From Marinobacter segnicrescens (GTDB lineage: Bacteria; Pseudomonadota; Gammaproteobacteria; Pseudomonadales; Oleiphilaceae), in contig NZ_FOHZ01000001.1 of NCBI RefSeq assembly GCF_900111555.1, positions 434,001 to 498,000 of the forward strand: DNA of 64,000 bases, read 5' to 3'. Below are positions 47,282 through 57,075 of this stretch, piece by piece (position 1 is the first letter of the stretch; each line of letters starts with the position of its first letter). The translations under genes and the position numbers were made by a program. The notes beneath the pieces were generated by a model. That model did not search any database. It saw nothing but the letters and a program-made list of their open reading frames with translations, and had not been told where the DNA came from.

Positions 47282-48577
47282 CTAGTGCAACTGCTGATCA
47301 ATGGTCAGCAGCACCGGGTCACTCTCACCGCTCACCACAGGCACCGGCTCGTCCCGGATACCCTGGTAATCACCAGGTTGCGGGGTCGCTGCGCCGGAGG
47401 GGCTGATACGAGCGGCAACCACCACCTCGTCTGCCCCGGAAATCCGGAACTGGGGCGCCATGGCCAGGCGGTCATCCAGCCTGAGCTCGGTGGGCAACGA
47501 CCCTGCCCTCAGCCTGGCCACCGCTAGTGGCGCCGATTGCATGTCCGGTGTACGGGCGTAAACGAACAATGTTGTGTCCGGATCTACCTGGCCAGCAAAG
47601 GCCTCATCCAGCTCCACTCGCACGGTCACGCCGCGATCTGATACGGCCTCGCCGCCACTGGCCGGTTCACTACGGATATCTTCCGGCACATCCATGCCGA
47701 GCTGCTGGTAAGCCCTGGCAACGCCTTCGCGAATGGACGGCAGTTGCGGATGGTCAGGAGCCACTTCGATGATCTTTTCCCAGTGGCGGATGGCCCCTTC
47801 AAAATCCCGTTGTTCAAAGGCGTGGATGCCCAGCAACCCGAGGGTGTTGACCTCATCGGGATTGTATTCCCGGGCCTGGTCCATGGCACGGGTTACCTCT
47901 TCCGTCATCGCACCCTGGCTTTCAAAGAACCAGGCCTGGGCCGAAAGACCCCAGGCAACGGCCTTGTCGGCATCTCGACCAGCCACTTCAGCCAGCCTTT
48001 CAAACGCCCGCGCCGCGTCCGGATAACGCTCCATCCGCATGTAGCTGCGACCCAGCATGGCCCAGCCATCCGGGTTGTCCGGGTCCGCTTCGAGCCTATC
48101 GGCCAGCTGGCGGGTCAGTTCCGTCATCTGGGCCATACGGTCACCGCCCTGCTGCAGCTCCCGCATGGCCTGGTATTGTTCCACCTTACCCAGTGCCCCC
48201 CACTCCTGGTAAAGCAGGAAAACACCCACTGGCAGCAGCACGACGGCCAGCACCACAACCGCCCAGGTGCTGCGACGACGATGATCCATTCTCAGGTCAG
48301 CCGCCCGCACCTCTGCAGCCGGCTGCTCCTCGCCGACATCGTCCAGCATGGAGCCAGCCAGCTCTTCACGCAGCATGCGGAAGTTTTCCTCGTCTATAAC
48401 ACCCTGCTGGTATTCCTCTTCCAGTTCGGACAGGCGGGTGCGATAGGCCAGCAGGTTCTGGTTGCGAATGTCCGCTGATATGCGCTTTTCAGGACGACTG
48501 AAAAGCAACGGATAGAGTACAAAAAGAAAAGCCAGAACGATCAGTATCGCCGTAATGATCCAGAAAGTATTGGTCAT
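47282..48577 (-). CDS. ccmI: Cytochrome c biogenesis protein CcmI
   Basis: Apocytochrome chaperone of the system I heme-ligation complex. It has 431 residues: two N-terminal membrane helices (about 5-25 and 105-125) with a cytoplasmic loop between (ELEEEYQQGVIDEENFRMLREEL), then periplasmic TPR repeats (DNPDGWAMLGRSYMRMERYP) that hold the unfolded apocytochrome, and a C-terminal beta region. It is the last ccm gene, 42 bp after ccmH. Confidence 0.94.
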   Translation of the reverse strand: MTNTFWIITAILIVLAFLFVLYPLLFSRPEKRISADIRNQNLLAYRTRLSELEEEYQQGVIDEENFRMLREELAGSMLDDVGEEQPAAEVRAADLRMDHRRRSTWAVVVLAVVLLPVGVFLLYQEWGALGKVEQYQAMRELQQGGDRMAQMTELTRQLADRLEADPDNPDGWAMLGRSYMRMERYPDAARAFERLAEVAGRDADKAVAWGLSAQAWFFESQGAMTEEVTRAMDQAREYNPDEVNTLGLLGIHAFEQRDFEGAIRHWEKIIEVAPDHPQLPSIREGVARAYQQLGMDVPEDIRSEPASGGEAVSDRGVTVRVELDEAFAGQVDPDTTLFVYARTPDMQSAPLAVARLRAGSLPTELRLDDRLAMAPQFRISGADEVVVAARISPSGAATPQPGDYQGIRDEPVPVVSGESDPVLLTIDQQLH

Positions 48578-48619
48578 AAGAATCAGTCAGTTGAATCCGG
48601 GGATGGGTTCAGGAGCCGG

Positions 48620-49105
48620 TTACTGGCGCCGTAACAGTTCATCAGCCTGCCGGCGCTGTTCCTCGGTCAGGTGGGCGCCATCGTCTTCGCCGCCATTGCC
48701 GGAACGCCGGACGATCACCACGATAACGAGTAACCCGATCAGCACCACGATGGCCGGCAACAGCCACAACAGGGCAGTGCGGGCATCGAAGGCTGGCTTG
48801 TAATGCACAAACTCACCGAAACGTTCGACCATGGAAGCCACCACGGTCTGCTCATCCGCTCCGTCTTTCACCATGCGATAGACTTCGTCCCTCATATCCT
48901 CAGCGATGGGCGCGTCAGAGTCGGCAATGTTCTGGTTCTGACACTTCGGACAACGAAGCTCATTGAGCAGGCGATCAAACCGCTCACGCTCTGCTTCCGT
49001 AGCCAACGGGTAGATATCCTGGGCAGTCGCTGGCGAATTGCCGGACTGAGCCAGGGCACCCGTTGCTACCGCCATAACCAACAGCATCATCAGCCAATGT
49101 CTCAT
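48620..49105 (-). CDS. ccmH: Cytochrome c biogenesis protein CcmH
   Basis: Periplasm-facing thiol reductase of 161 residues that reduces the CXXCH heme site of apocytochrome. A signal sequence precedes the RCPKCQNQNI motif (C52, C55), and one C-terminal helix anchors it. It overlaps ccmG by 4 bp and has the short form, with the TPR part encoded by ccmI. Confidence 0.95.
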   Translation of the reverse strand: MRHWLMMLLVMAVATGALAQSGNSPATAQDIYPLATEAERERFDRLLNELRCPKCQNQNIADSDAPIAEDMRDEVYRMVKDGADEQTVVASMVERFGEFVHYKPAFDARTALLWLLPAIVVLIGLLVIVVIVRRSGNGGEDDGAHLTEEQRRQADELLRRQ

Positions 49106-49641
49106 GAACCCTCCTGCTGGTAACGGCGAACCACGGGACCCAGCTTTTGCTCCCAGACCTCTGGGTTAACCACACCGACATGGCGATAGCGCACGATACC
49201 TTGCTTGTCGATCACGTAGGTTTCCGGCGCACCATAGACACCGAGGTCAAAGCCGAGTTTGCCCTGGGGATCAAACAGGGTGATCTGGTAGGGATCGCCC
49301 AGGTCCTGCAGCCAGCGCAGGGCCTGGTTGCGGTTGTCCTTGTAGTTCAGGCCAATCACCGGAATGCCCTTTTCTTCCGCCAGCCAGATCAGGTCATCGT
49401 GCTCATCCCGGCAGGCAGGGCACCAGGTGCCCCACACGTTAAGCAGGGACACCTGGCCCTGGAATACATCCGGCGTGAGCGTGCGATCCGGGTACTTCAG
49501 ATCCGCCAGCTCGAACGCCGGCACCGGTTTGCCAATGAGGGCAGATTCCAGCTCCTGGGGATCCTTGCCCAGCCCGGTATACAGGAAAATACCGAATGCC
49601 ACGGCCACGATAACGGGCAGGAACAGCAGTGCACGCTTCAT
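49102..49641 (-). CDS. ccmG: Thiol:disulfide oxidoreductase CcmG (DsbE)
   Basis: Membrane-anchored thioredoxin-fold protein of 179 residues that keeps the CcmH or apocytochrome thiols reduced in the periplasm. The active site is WGTWCPACRDEH (C74, C77), with the helix at residues 5-22 as anchor and the glutamate-type groove segment YGAPETYVIDKQG. It overlaps ccmF and ccmH by 4 bp each. Confidence 0.96.
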   Translation of the reverse strand: MKRALLFLPVIVAVAFGIFLYTGLGKDPQELESALIGKPVPAFELADLKYPDRTLTPDVFQGQVSLLNVWGTWCPACRDEHDDLIWLAEEKGIPVIGLNYKDNRNQALRWLQDLGDPYQITLFDPQGKLGFDLGVYGAPETYVIDKQGIVRYRHVGVVNPEVWEQKLGPVVRRYQQEGS

Positions 49642-51680
49642 GCCCCTGCCTCCGCCGGCCGGCCGTCAGTGCCTGCATTACCGGTAACCGTGGCCTTGCG
49701 GCGCTCCGTAGCCTCATCCTTGATGCGGTAACGACGGTCGGCAATGGCAAGGAAGCCACCAATCGCCATCACCAGCGCGCCCAGCCAGGTCCAGCGGACC
49801 AGGGGCTTGTACTGCAGCCGCACCGCCCAGGCATTGCTGGATACCGGCTCGGCCACCGCCACAAAGATATCCCGCAGGAAGCCGGCATCAATACCTGCTT
49901 CCGTCATCACGTTGCGCTGCACAACGTACCGGCGACGTTCGGGGTAAAGCGTACTCACCAGTTCGCCGTCCCTGCTTATCTCAAAGCGGGAAACCAGGGC
50001 GGTAAAGTTGGCTCCTTCCCGCTCGCCCACTGACGCAAAGTGAAACTGATAGTCACCAACCGTGGCGGTGTCACCAGGGCCCATACGAACATTCCGCTCG
50101 ATGCCATAGTTGTTAACCACGGTGGCTCCGGCGATCACCATGGCCAGGCCCAGGTGGCCCAGCACCATGCCATAGAAACTGCGGGACTGACGGCGCAGCC
50201 CGTGCAGGCGACCATGGCGGGAACCGGATTTGTTCCATACATCCTGCAGGGTTGCTGCGGCACACCAGCTGGCTGACAGTACGCCAAAAAACGCCCACAG
50301 ACTGAAGTTGTTCCAGAAACCGGTACCCTCAGGTGACACCGCATTACCCATGGTCAGCACCACGACGAACGCGACAATCAAACTCACCACGGTGGGAATA
50401 ACCATCTTGCGGAGCAAATAGCCCTCATCGGTCTTCTTCCAGCGGGAGAAAATCCCTACACCCAGCAATATGCCGACTACTACGGCAATCGGGCTGAAAG
50501 TCAGGTTGAAGAAAGGCTCGCCAATGGAGATGTTGCCCAGCTCGAAATAGTCGGAAATCAGGGGGAAGATGGTCCCGACGAGAACCAACAGCATGGCCGC
50601 CATCAGCAGGACGTTGTTCATCAGCAGGAAGACTTCCCGGGACAACGGACCAAACTTTGCCCGGGTGTGCACCACCGGCGCCCGGAAGGCGTAAAGCGTC
50701 AGGCTGCCAATGACGGTAATGGCCAGCAACAGCAACAGGAACGCGCCACGGGTGGGGTCGGATGCAAACGAATGTACCGAGGTAATAACGCCCGAGCGAA
50801 CCAGGAAGGCCCCCAGCAGGCTAAGCGCGAAGGTGAGGATCGCCAGCAGCACTGTCCAGCTCTTGAACACGCCCCGCTTCTCGGTCACCGCAAGGGAGTG
50901 CATCAGCGCGGTACCGGAAATCCAGGGCAGCAGGGAAGCGTTTTCCACCGGGTCCCAGAACCACCAGCCGCCCCAGCCGAGCTCGTAGTAAGCCCACCAG
51001 CTACCCAGGGCGATACCCAGCGTCAGGAAACCCCAGGCAACCGTGGTCCAGGGCCGGGACCACCGTGCCCAGGCGGCATCCAGACGGCCATTGATCAGCG
51101 CGGCAATGGCGAAGGCAAAGGCCACCGAAAAGCCAACGTACCCCATATAAAGCATTGGCGGGTGAACAATCAGGCCGAAGTCCTGCAGCAACGGATTCAA
51201 GTCAGCCCCGTCCGCCGGCACATTGGGGAGAATGCGATCAAAGGGATTGGAGGTCATCAGGATGAACAGCAGGAAGCCAACAGCCACCATACCCATTACG
51301 GAAAGCACCTGGGAAACCATCACCGAAGGCAAGCGACGGCTGAAGGTCGCAACCGCCAGGGTCCAGCCGCTGAGCATGAGAATCCACAACAGCAGGGAAC
51401 CTTCATGGCCACCCCATACCGCGCTGAACTTAAAGTACCAGGGCATCAGACTGTTGCTCTGGTTGGCCACGTAGGCCACCGAGAAGTCGTCTACCATAAA
51501 GGCATTGGTAAGAATGCCAAAGGCGATGGCGATAAACACGAACTGCCCGGCACTGAGGGGGCGGGCGAACGCCTGCAGGCTGTCACGGGCCGTCAGCGAG
51601 CCGTAGAGCGGAACTACCGATAGCAGCACCGAGAGCAGCAGGGCGATAATGAGAGTGACTTGTCCGAGTTCGGGAAGCAT
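49638..51680 (-). CDS. ccmF: Heme lyase CcmF
   Basis: Large polytopic protein of 680 residues that attaches heme to apocytochrome c together with CcmH and CcmI. The tryptophan-rich WWD domain is WGGWWFWDPVENASLLPW, and conserved His residues in loops (for example MHSLAVTEKR) serve as heme ligands. About 15 membrane helices are predicted. The ATG has AGAGAA upstream. It lies 41 bp after ccmE. Confidence 0.96.
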   Translation of the reverse strand: MLPELGQVTLIIALLLSVLLSVVPLYGSLTARDSLQAFARPLSAGQFVFIAIAFGILTNAFMVDDFSVAYVANQSNSLMPWYFKFSAVWGGHEGSLLLWILMLSGWTLAVATFSRRLPSVMVSQVLSVMGMVAVGFLLFILMTSNPFDRILPNVPADGADLNPLLQDFGLIVHPPMLYMGYVGFSVAFAFAIAALINGRLDAAWARWSRPWTTVAWGFLTLGIALGSWWAYYELGWGGWWFWDPVENASLLPWISGTALMHSLAVTEKRGVFKSWTVLLAILTFALSLLGAFLVRSGVITSVHSFASDPTRGAFLLLLLAITVIGSLTLYAFRAPVVHTRAKFGPLSREVFLLMNNVLLMAAMLLVLVGTIFPLISDYFELGNISIGEPFFNLTFSPIAVVVGILLGVGIFSRWKKTDEGYLLRKMVIPTVVSLIVAFVVVLTMGNAVSPEGTGFWNNFSLWAFFGVLSASWCAAATLQDVWNKSGSRHGRLHGLRRQSRSFYGMVLGHLGLAMVIAGATVVNNYGIERNVRMGPGDTATVGDYQFHFASVGEREGANFTALVSRFEISRDGELVSTLYPERRRYVVQRNVMTEAGIDAGFLRDIFVAVAEPVSSNAWAVRLQYKPLVRWTWLGALVMAIGGFLAIADRRYRIKDEATERRKATVTGNAGTDGRPAEAGA

Positions 51681-51721
51681 GGTTCTCTCCGTTCTGGAGT
51701 CGGGTAAATGGCGTCAGGCAA

Positions 51722-52186
51722 TCAGTACTGGGGCATCTCCCGGCCCTCTTCCCGGGCGCGGGCAGCGGAGCGCTCCAAAGCCTCGCTGACCTCCGGGGGC
51801 ATATACTGCTCATCGTGCTTGGCCAGTACCTCACTGGCGACAAACTCCCGGTTCTCATTGAGCTGCCCGGTAGCCACCACGCCCTGCCCTTCAGCAAACA
51901 GGTCCGGCAGGATGCCTTCGTAGCGCACGGTCACCGAGGACGAGTAATCCGTTACCCGGAACTGAACCTTGAGACTGTCCGGATCCCGCTTCACGGAACC
52001 TTCTTCCACCATACCGCCCGCACGGATGCGGACGTTGACGGGTGCCTCGCCCTCGGCAATCTGGGTGGGATCGTAGAACAGGTTTATGTTCTGCCGGAAC
52101 GCATAGGTGGTCAGGCCGACGGCGACAGCCACTCCGGCCAGCAGGAACAGGACGATGGTGAGCTTGCGCTTGCGTGCTGGGTTCAT
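51722..52186 (-). CDS. ccmE: Heme chaperone CcmE
   Basis: Periplasmic heme carrier of 154 residues with one N-terminal membrane anchor and an OB-fold. Heme is bound covalently at H124 in [13 protein letters not shown], which has the expected nearby Tyr. The C-terminus is flexible and charged. Its ATG overlaps the ccmD stop by 4 bp. Confidence 0.96.
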   Translation of the reverse strand: MNPARKRKLTIVLFLLAGVAVAVGLTTYAFRQNINLFYDPTQIAEGEAPVNVRIRAGGMVEEGSVKRDPDSLKVQFRVTDYSSSVTVRYEGILPDLFAEGQGVVATGQLNENREFVASEVLAKHDEQYMPPEVSEALERSAARAREEGREMPQY

Positions 52187-52443
52187 GACTTGCTGATCGA
52201 CTCATTTTGGGTAGTTGGAATACGTTGGAAGCCGCCGCCGGCACGAGCCCTGCGGGCCGTGTCAGCCTGCCCGGAGGATACCATTGCCTGTTCCCGCTGC
52301 TGGCTGCGCACCACCTGGCGCCGGTCCCTTATGGAGAGCCAGGCTATCAGCGCCACCAACAGGAAGAACACGCCGTAGCAGGTCCAGACATAGGGGCCAT
52401 GCCCCCCCATGACGACAAAGGCACTGAAGGAATCAAACGCCAT
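52183..52443 (-). CDS. ccmD: Cytochrome c biogenesis protein CcmD
   Basis: Small single-helix protein of 86 residues that helps release holo-CcmE from CcmC. Typical elements are [13 protein letters not shown] before the helix (about 18-40) and a basic segment after it. A longer than usual polar C-terminus (about 40 residues) is present. It lies 4 bp after ccmC. Confidence 0.9.
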   Translation of the reverse strand: MAFDSFSAFVVMGGHGPYVWTCYGVFFLLVALIAWLSIRDRRQVVRSQQREQAMVSSGQADTARRARAGGGFQRIPTTQNESISKS

Positions 52444-52447
52444 GTTC

Positions 52448-53215
52448 TCAGGCCCCTCTGGATTTGAGTTGCGAACCGCCGCCGGCGGCGATGAGTTCTT
52501 TCACCCAGCGGGTGCGACGCTCACGCCGCAATACCTCGGTCTGCATGCGATAGAGCGCCGCCCAGCCAAACAACAGGTAGGTGCCCAGCACGGCCAGCAA
52601 CAGCGGCACCCACATTTCCGGGACCATGGTCGGCTTTTCTGTCAGCTTGAAGGTGGCCGGTTGGTGCAGGGTGTTCCACCACTCCACTGAGTACTTGATG
52701 ATGGGAATATTCACCACCCCCACGACCGCCAGCACCGCCACCGCCCGGGCTGCCGTTTTTTCGTCGGAATAGGCATGGGCGAGTCCGATAATGCCCAGGT
52801 AGAGGAACAGCAGGATCAGCATGGAGGTCAGCCGTGCATCCCAGATCCACCAGGTTCCCCAGGTAGGCTTGCCCCAGACCGCACCAGTGAACAGGGCCAG
52901 CACAGTGAGAATCGCACCCACTGGTGCTGCCGCGCGGACAAACACATCCGCGAGCTTCATTTTCCATACCAGGGTAATGACCCCGGCCACGGCCATCATC
53001 ATGTAGACAGACTGAGCCAGGAACGCGGTTGGCACATGAATGAAGATGATCCGGTAACTGTTACCCTGCAGGTAATCCCTCGGCGCAAATGCCAGCCCCC
53101 AGACGATCCCGGCCAGGGCCAGCAGCAGCCCGAAGCCCAGCAACCAGGGCATGAAGCGGCCAGCGATGCCATAGAACCACTTCGGTGACCCCAGCTTGTG
53201 AAAAAATTGCCACAT
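52448..53215 (-). CDS. ccmC: Heme handling protein CcmC
   Basis: Six-helix protein of 255 residues that loads heme on CcmE. The WWD domain is [20 protein letters not shown], with His residues in HVPTAFLAQ and LHQPAT as heme ligands. It is separated from ccmB by 63 bp, the widest gap inside the operon. Confidence 0.96.
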   Translation of the reverse strand: MWQFFHKLGSPKWFYGIAGRFMPWLLGFGLLLALAGIVWGLAFAPRDYLQGNSYRIIFIHVPTAFLAQSVYMMMAVAGVITLVWKMKLADVFVRAAAPVGAILTVLALFTGAVWGKPTWGTWWIWDARLTSMLILLFLYLGIIGLAHAYSDEKTAARAVAVLAVVGVVNIPIIKYSVEWWNTLHQPATFKLTEKPTMVPEMWVPLLLAVLGTYLLFGWAALYRMQTEVLRRERRTRWVKELIAAGGGSQLKSRGA

Positions 53216-53278
53216 CGGGTATATCCCCTGATTTTATACCTGTGGGCGACATCGGCCTGCGTGATAAAGGGTCGCGGC

Positions 53279-54013
53279 CTAGGACGCCGATAAACTGATT
53301 TTCAGGGCCACGGCTGCGGCCAGTGGCGCCAGCACCAGCGCCAGGACCAGTATCGCGGCCATCAGGGCCAGGTGCCCGGACACGTCCGAGCCGCCGGCCG
53401 CAGCCATGACAGTCCCGGTACCAAAAATCAGCACCGGAATATACAGAGGGATCACCAGCAGCGACAAGAGCACACCTCCGGCCCGTAATCCCACAGTCAG
53501 CGCTGCTCCCACCGACCCGATCAGGCTCAGCACCGGCGTTCCGATCAGCAGCGTTAGACAAAGAACGGCAACAGAGTTCCCGTCCAGGAACAACATCATA
53601 CCCAACATGGGGGTCAGGATGACCAGCGGGAGCCCGGTGACCAGCCAGTGCGCCAGGGTCTTTGCCAGAACCAGCACGAAAAGCGGCTGCGGCTGCAGGG
53701 CCATCTGCTCCAGTGTGCCGTCCTCGTAATCAAACCGGAACAGGTGATCCAGGGACAGAAGTGTCGCCAGCAGGGCACCAACCCACAGTATTCCTGCACC
53801 GGCCTCTCTCAGAAAGTCCGACTCGGGACTGACGCCCAGGGGGAACAACGCCACCACCATCACAAAGAACAGCAGTGGATTCAGGAGGTCCTGTTTCTGG
53901 CGAACGCTCAGGCGCAGATCCCGCCGCAGCACCGCGATCATGGACTGCCACAGGCCGGGGGACGTGGTGACAGGGTCGAGTACCCTTACCGACATGGATT
54001 CCTGCTGCCCCAT
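53279..54013 (-). CDS. ccmB: Heme ABC transporter permease CcmB
   Basis: Six-helix permease of 244 residues forming the ABC complex with CcmA that drives release of holo-CcmE. Landmarks are RRDLRLSVRQKQDLLNPLLFF and the FDYEDGTLEQMALQP loop, both typical of CcmB. The start ATG directly follows the ccmA TGA; an ATG six codons later is an alternative. Confidence 0.95.
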   Translation of the reverse strand: MGQQESMSVRVLDPVTTSPGLWQSMIAVLRRDLRLSVRQKQDLLNPLLFFVMVVALFPLGVSPESDFLREAGAGILWVGALLATLLSLDHLFRFDYEDGTLEQMALQPQPLFVLVLAKTLAHWLVTGLPLVILTPMLGMMLFLDGNSVAVLCLTLLIGTPVLSLIGSVGAALTVGLRAGGVLLSLLVIPLYIPVLIFGTGTVMAAAGGSDVSGHLALMAAILVLALVLAPLAAAVALKISLSAS

Positions 54014-54697
54014 TCAGCCCCCCTCCCCCACTGCGTGGGCGACCGACTCTGGTTCACCGGCTGCGCCCAGGCGAATACGTCGCATACCCTTAAGGGCTGG
54101 TTCATGGTGTGTGGTCATGACCACGGCCCCTCCCTGACGCACCCTGTCCTCCAGCAGCCGTTCAACCGCGGCTACGGCGTCCACATCCAGGGCCGTGAAG
54201 GCTTCGTCCAGAAGCCACACTGGTTCGTCCGCGAACAGTAACCTGGCCAGTGCCACCCGACGTTTCTGGCCGGCGGACAACTGGCTACAGGGTACCTGTG
54301 TCCAGGGTCCAAGACCGACCTGTTCCAGGGCCTGTGTCAGAATGTTATCCGGTACGTACTGGCGGCCGGCCACCAGGGCCTGGAGGTTTTCCAGCGGCGT
54401 CAGCAGCATCTTGATACCCGGACGGTGACCCAGGTAGAGCACATTCCTGCGCACCTGGTCCCAGTGCCGTTGCCGGGGCTCGCCGCACCAATACACCTGG
54501 CCGGACCAGTTGTCATTGAGGCCCGCCAGGATTCGCAACAGGGTAGTCTTGCCGGAACCATTGGGGCCCTCGACACGAGTGAGGGTTCCCGGCACTATGG
54601 AGAAACTCAGATCACTGAAGAGCGTCCGGCCGTCTCGCTCGCATTCCAGGGCCTCGGCCCTCAGCAAGTGGTCAGCGTGTTGCAGCGGCTCAGTCAT
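54014..54697 (-). CDS. ccmA: Heme ABC transporter ATPase CcmA
   Basis: ATPase of 227 residues that powers the CcmAB complex. It has Walker A GPNGSGKTT, signature LSAGQKRRVALARL, Walker B VWLLDEAFTALD (Ala where many ABC proteins have Pro) and switch His in MTTHHEPAL. The ATG at 54697 is used; a TTG one codon earlier is possible. It is the first gene of ccmABCDEFGHI. Confidence 0.95.
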   Translation of the reverse strand: MTEPLQHADHLLRAEALECERDGRTLFSDLSFSIVPGTLTRVEGPNGSGKTTLLRILAGLNDNWSGQVYWCGEPRQRHWDQVRRNVLYLGHRPGIKMLLTPLENLQALVAGRQYVPDNILTQALEQVGLGPWTQVPCSQLSAGQKRRVALARLLFADEPVWLLDEAFTALDVDAVAAVERLLEDRVRQGGAVVMTTHHEPALKGMRRIRLGAAGEPESVAHAVGEGG

Positions 54698-54799
54698 CAA
54701 GGCCCCGACGTACGGGGGGCAGCCCCAGAAGCCACCCCGGATAATGCGTTTTCGCCGGTAGTGCCGGCGGCGACCGGGTGAACTCCCGGCAAGGTCGCT

Positions 54800-54805
54800 A
54801 TTATA
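54800..54805 (-). promoter_or_regulatory. Possible -10 element for the ccm operon
   Basis: A perfect TATAAT on the minus strand about 100 bp upstream of ccmA lacks a good -35 at 16-18 bp. It is the best candidate in the 172-bp gap between ccmA and the divergent FliK-type gene. An activator may be needed, or it may be chance. Confidence 0.3.
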
Positions 54806-54869
54806 TAGAAACAGGCCATTGATTACTCTTGCCTGACATCAAAACCACGCGTCGTACTTAACAAAAGCC

Positions 54870-56255
54870 ATGAAATTACCGCACGGTAACCCGATCCCCC
54901 CTCAGCCGTCGAAACCACCGTCTGCGGCGAAGGCCAGCGTCCAGCCGGACCCGATGCAACAACTCCGGCAACTGCAGCTGGAAAACCGCCAGGCGGTGGT
55001 GGCCCGGGTGGCCGAATTGCTGACTCAGCGCGGGGGCCAGCAAGCGATACTTGAGGTGCGCGGGCAACGAGTGACGGTGGAGTTGCCTGCCAACGGACCC
55101 GAGCTGAAAGCCGGTGACCTCATCCGTCTCATGCGCGAGGGCCAGTCCCTCACCCTGCTGGACAAACTACCGGCCACCGCGGAGACCCGGCTGGGACAAG
55201 CGCTGCTTCGTCACCTGCCCTGGCAGCAGAACCTGGACAGCGGCCTGACCCGATTACTGGCCACGTTAACCGGCGGGTTCAGGAATGCCCCCGGGGCGAC
55301 GACCCTGCCCGGCTCCATAGAGGCATTGCCCGCGCCGGTCCGGGAAGCCTTGCAGGTCATTGCCCGGTTGTTGCCACAAGTGCCGGCGGATAACGGGCCA
55401 CCGACATTCAGGCCGGTGGCCGGCCAGAACGTCACCGGTCAGGGCACGGGCGCCACCGCTCAGGCTACACCGCTGAAAAGTACGCTGGATGCCGCAGCCG
55501 TCAGGCAGTGGCTGGCCAGCAGTGGTGTACTCGCCGAGGCCAGCCTGGCACGTGGCAGCACTGAAGCCGGCCCCGCGGACCTGAAGCTGGCACTGGGTCG
55601 GCTGGCTCTGACCCTGCTGCAGCATCAGAGCCTCGGCAGCGACCAGTTCACCCGCTTCACCCCGCTTCCCAGCCAGGAACTGGTCACCTCTCCCCTGCAG
55701 TTCCCGGTACCGACCACACCGCCAGTGGCCATGGCCGAAGCCCGGGAGCCGGCCTCACCAGGCCAGATGCTTCGTTTACTGGCAGGAATGCTTAACCGGA
55801 TCACCGTTAACCAGCTTCACAGCCAATTGCTGACCACCCGCGCCGGCGGCGATGCCGGCACGCCGGCCAACACCCTGATCACCGACCTGCCCTGGATGGC
55901 TCCGGGCGGTGAGGTAAGAACCGCCCAGCTTCGCATCGATTATGAGAAACCCGGCCAGGAGGGGGCGTCCAGTCCCCGCAAAACCGGCGTGGCCGAGTGG
56001 CGACTGTCCCTCGCCATGGACCTGGACGAGGCCGGCAAGGTGTTCTTTGACGTGGCTCTGCGCCAGAGTGCGGTATCCGCCCGCGTCTGGGCTGAACAGC
56101 AAGGCACCGCCAGACTGGTCACCCGGCAACTGGGAGACCTGCGCACGCGCCTGACGGAACTGGGACTGGAAATATCGGAACTGGAATGCCGCCGGGGCCA
56201 GCCGCCAGTCACACCGACCCGGCTGGAACACCGGCTGCTGGATACCCGGGCATGA
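54870..56255 (+). CDS. FliK-type flagellar hook-length control protein
   Basis: A 461-residue protein whose C-terminal part (about 340-445) matches the hook-length control domain: AEWRLSLAMDLDEAGKVFFDV, SARVWAEQQGTARLV and LRTRLTELGLEI. The middle is Pro/Ala/Thr-rich and flexible, as expected for a molecular ruler. FliK is exported until hook assembly is complete, then switches the export gate through FlhB. Here it is not in a fli operon but beside a small FlhB C-terminal protein. It may be a second FliK or the only one. No clear ribosome site precedes the ATG. Confidence 0.82.
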   Translation: MKLPHGNPIPPQPSKPPSAAKASVQPDPMQQLRQLQLENRQAVVARVAELLTQRGGQQAILEVRGQRVTVELPANGPELKAGDLIRLMREGQSLTLLDKLPATAETRLGQALLRHLPWQQNLDSGLTRLLATLTGGFRNAPGATTLPGSIEALPAPVREALQVIARLLPQVPADNGPPTFRPVAGQNVTGQGTGATAQATPLKSTLDAAAVRQWLASSGVLAEASLARGSTEAGPADLKLALGRLALTLLQHQSLGSDQFTRFTPLPSQELVTSPLQFPVPTTPPVAMAEAREPASPGQMLRLLAGMLNRITVNQLHSQLLTTRAGGDAGTPANTLITDLPWMAPGGEVRTAQLRIDYEKPGQEGASSPRKTGVAEWRLSLAMDLDEAGKVFFDVALRQSAVSARVWAEQQGTARLVTRQLGDLRTRLTELGLEISELECRRGQPPVTPTRLEHRLLDTRA

Positions 56256-56270
56256 GGGTCACGACAACGG

Positions 56271-56564
56271 ATGGGCACCATGACTGAGCAAGGCAAACCG
56301 GGAAGGGAAACCGCCGTGGCCCTGAAATACGACGGCAAGCGGGCGCCTACCGTCGCGGCCAGCGGGCTTGACGAGGTGGCGGAGGAGATTATCCGCATAG
56401 CCCGGGAGCACGACGTGCCTCTTTACGAGAACGCCGAACTCGCCGGAATCCTGGCGCGACTGGACCTGGACGAGGAAATCCCGGAAACGCTGTACCGGGT
56501 GATCGCCGAAATCCTGGCGTTTGCCTTCCACCTGCAGGGAAAGACGCCAGGTGACGTTGGCTGA
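56271..56564 (+). CDS. Stand-alone FlhB C-terminal domain protein
   Basis: A 97-residue protein resembling the cytoplasmic substrate-switch domain of FlhB/YscU export-gate proteins after the autocleavage site: VALKYDGKRAPTVAASG, then EIIRIAREHDVPLYENAELAGIL, LDLDEEIPETLYRVIAEIL. The membrane half of FlhB and the NPTH cleavage motif are absent, with KYDGKRAP following at the position after cleavage. It lies 15 bp after the FliK-type gene, whose product interacts with this domain in the canonical system. An ATG three codons later is an alternative start. Confidence 0.84.
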   Translation: MGTMTEQGKPGRETAVALKYDGKRAPTVAASGLDEVAEEIIRIAREHDVPLYENAELAGILARLDLDEEIPETLYRVIAEILAFAFHLQGKTPGDVG

Positions 56565-56573
56565 ATCTCCGCC

Positions 56574-56975
56574 TTACGCCGCCCGTTTCTGGCGCCGGCG
56601 CAGGGCTGAGACCAGCTCCGCTTCCGGGCGGGAGATGCCGCAGGTATTCATCAGGTCATCCACGTCAGCACCTAGGTCCACCAGGCGCGAGGCTTCATCA
56701 TAGGAGACCCTCAGCGGATCGTTCTGGCGCATCTCGTCAAACTGGGCACGCAGCTCATGGAGCTGGCGTTCGCAGGCAATCACCCGGTTGCCCACCCCGA
56801 TGCTGCCACTGCTGGTGGCATGGAGCTCACGAACCAGGTTTTCGCTGTTATCCCGCAACTGCTGGCGCAGGCGGGCAATGCGGCGGGCATTCATCAGCCC
56901 CTGAACGCCCAGCAGAACTAAAGCCAGAACGGTCAGGGCCCAGGGTGCCAGGGTGGTCCAGTCGGTGGTCATCAT
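56574..56975 (-). CDS. DUF2802 membrane protein
   Basis: A 133-residue protein with one N-terminal membrane helix (about 9-28), a coiled-coil stretch (ARLRQQLRDNSENLVRELHA, then RQLHELRAQFDEMRQ) and a conserved C-terminal DEASRLVDLGADVDDLMNTC segment typical of DUF2802. Such genes often follow cheW in pseudomonad-type chemotaxis clusters, but no function is known. The ATG at 56975 has GAGGA at correct spacing. Confidence 0.84.
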   Translation of the reverse strand: MMTTDWTTLAPWALTVLALVLLGVQGLMNARRIARLRQQLRDNSENLVRELHATSSGSIGVGNRVIACERQLHELRAQFDEMRQNDPLRVSYDEASRLVDLGADVDDLMNTCGISRPEAELVSALRRRQKRAA

Positions 56976-57075
56976 CACTCAGTCCTCGTCAGGTAGTGAT
57001 CACGCCAGGCGGTGGACCGGCCCTGACCGCTGCTTTCCAATCACCTTCCCGGAGGGAGGGTGACCATCTTCAGGG

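Noticed and set aside
50667..51623. 318-codon open frame on the plus strand inside ccmF
   Set aside because: Antisense to ccmF membrane helices; the His/Gln/Arg-rich product is an artefact of codon usage.
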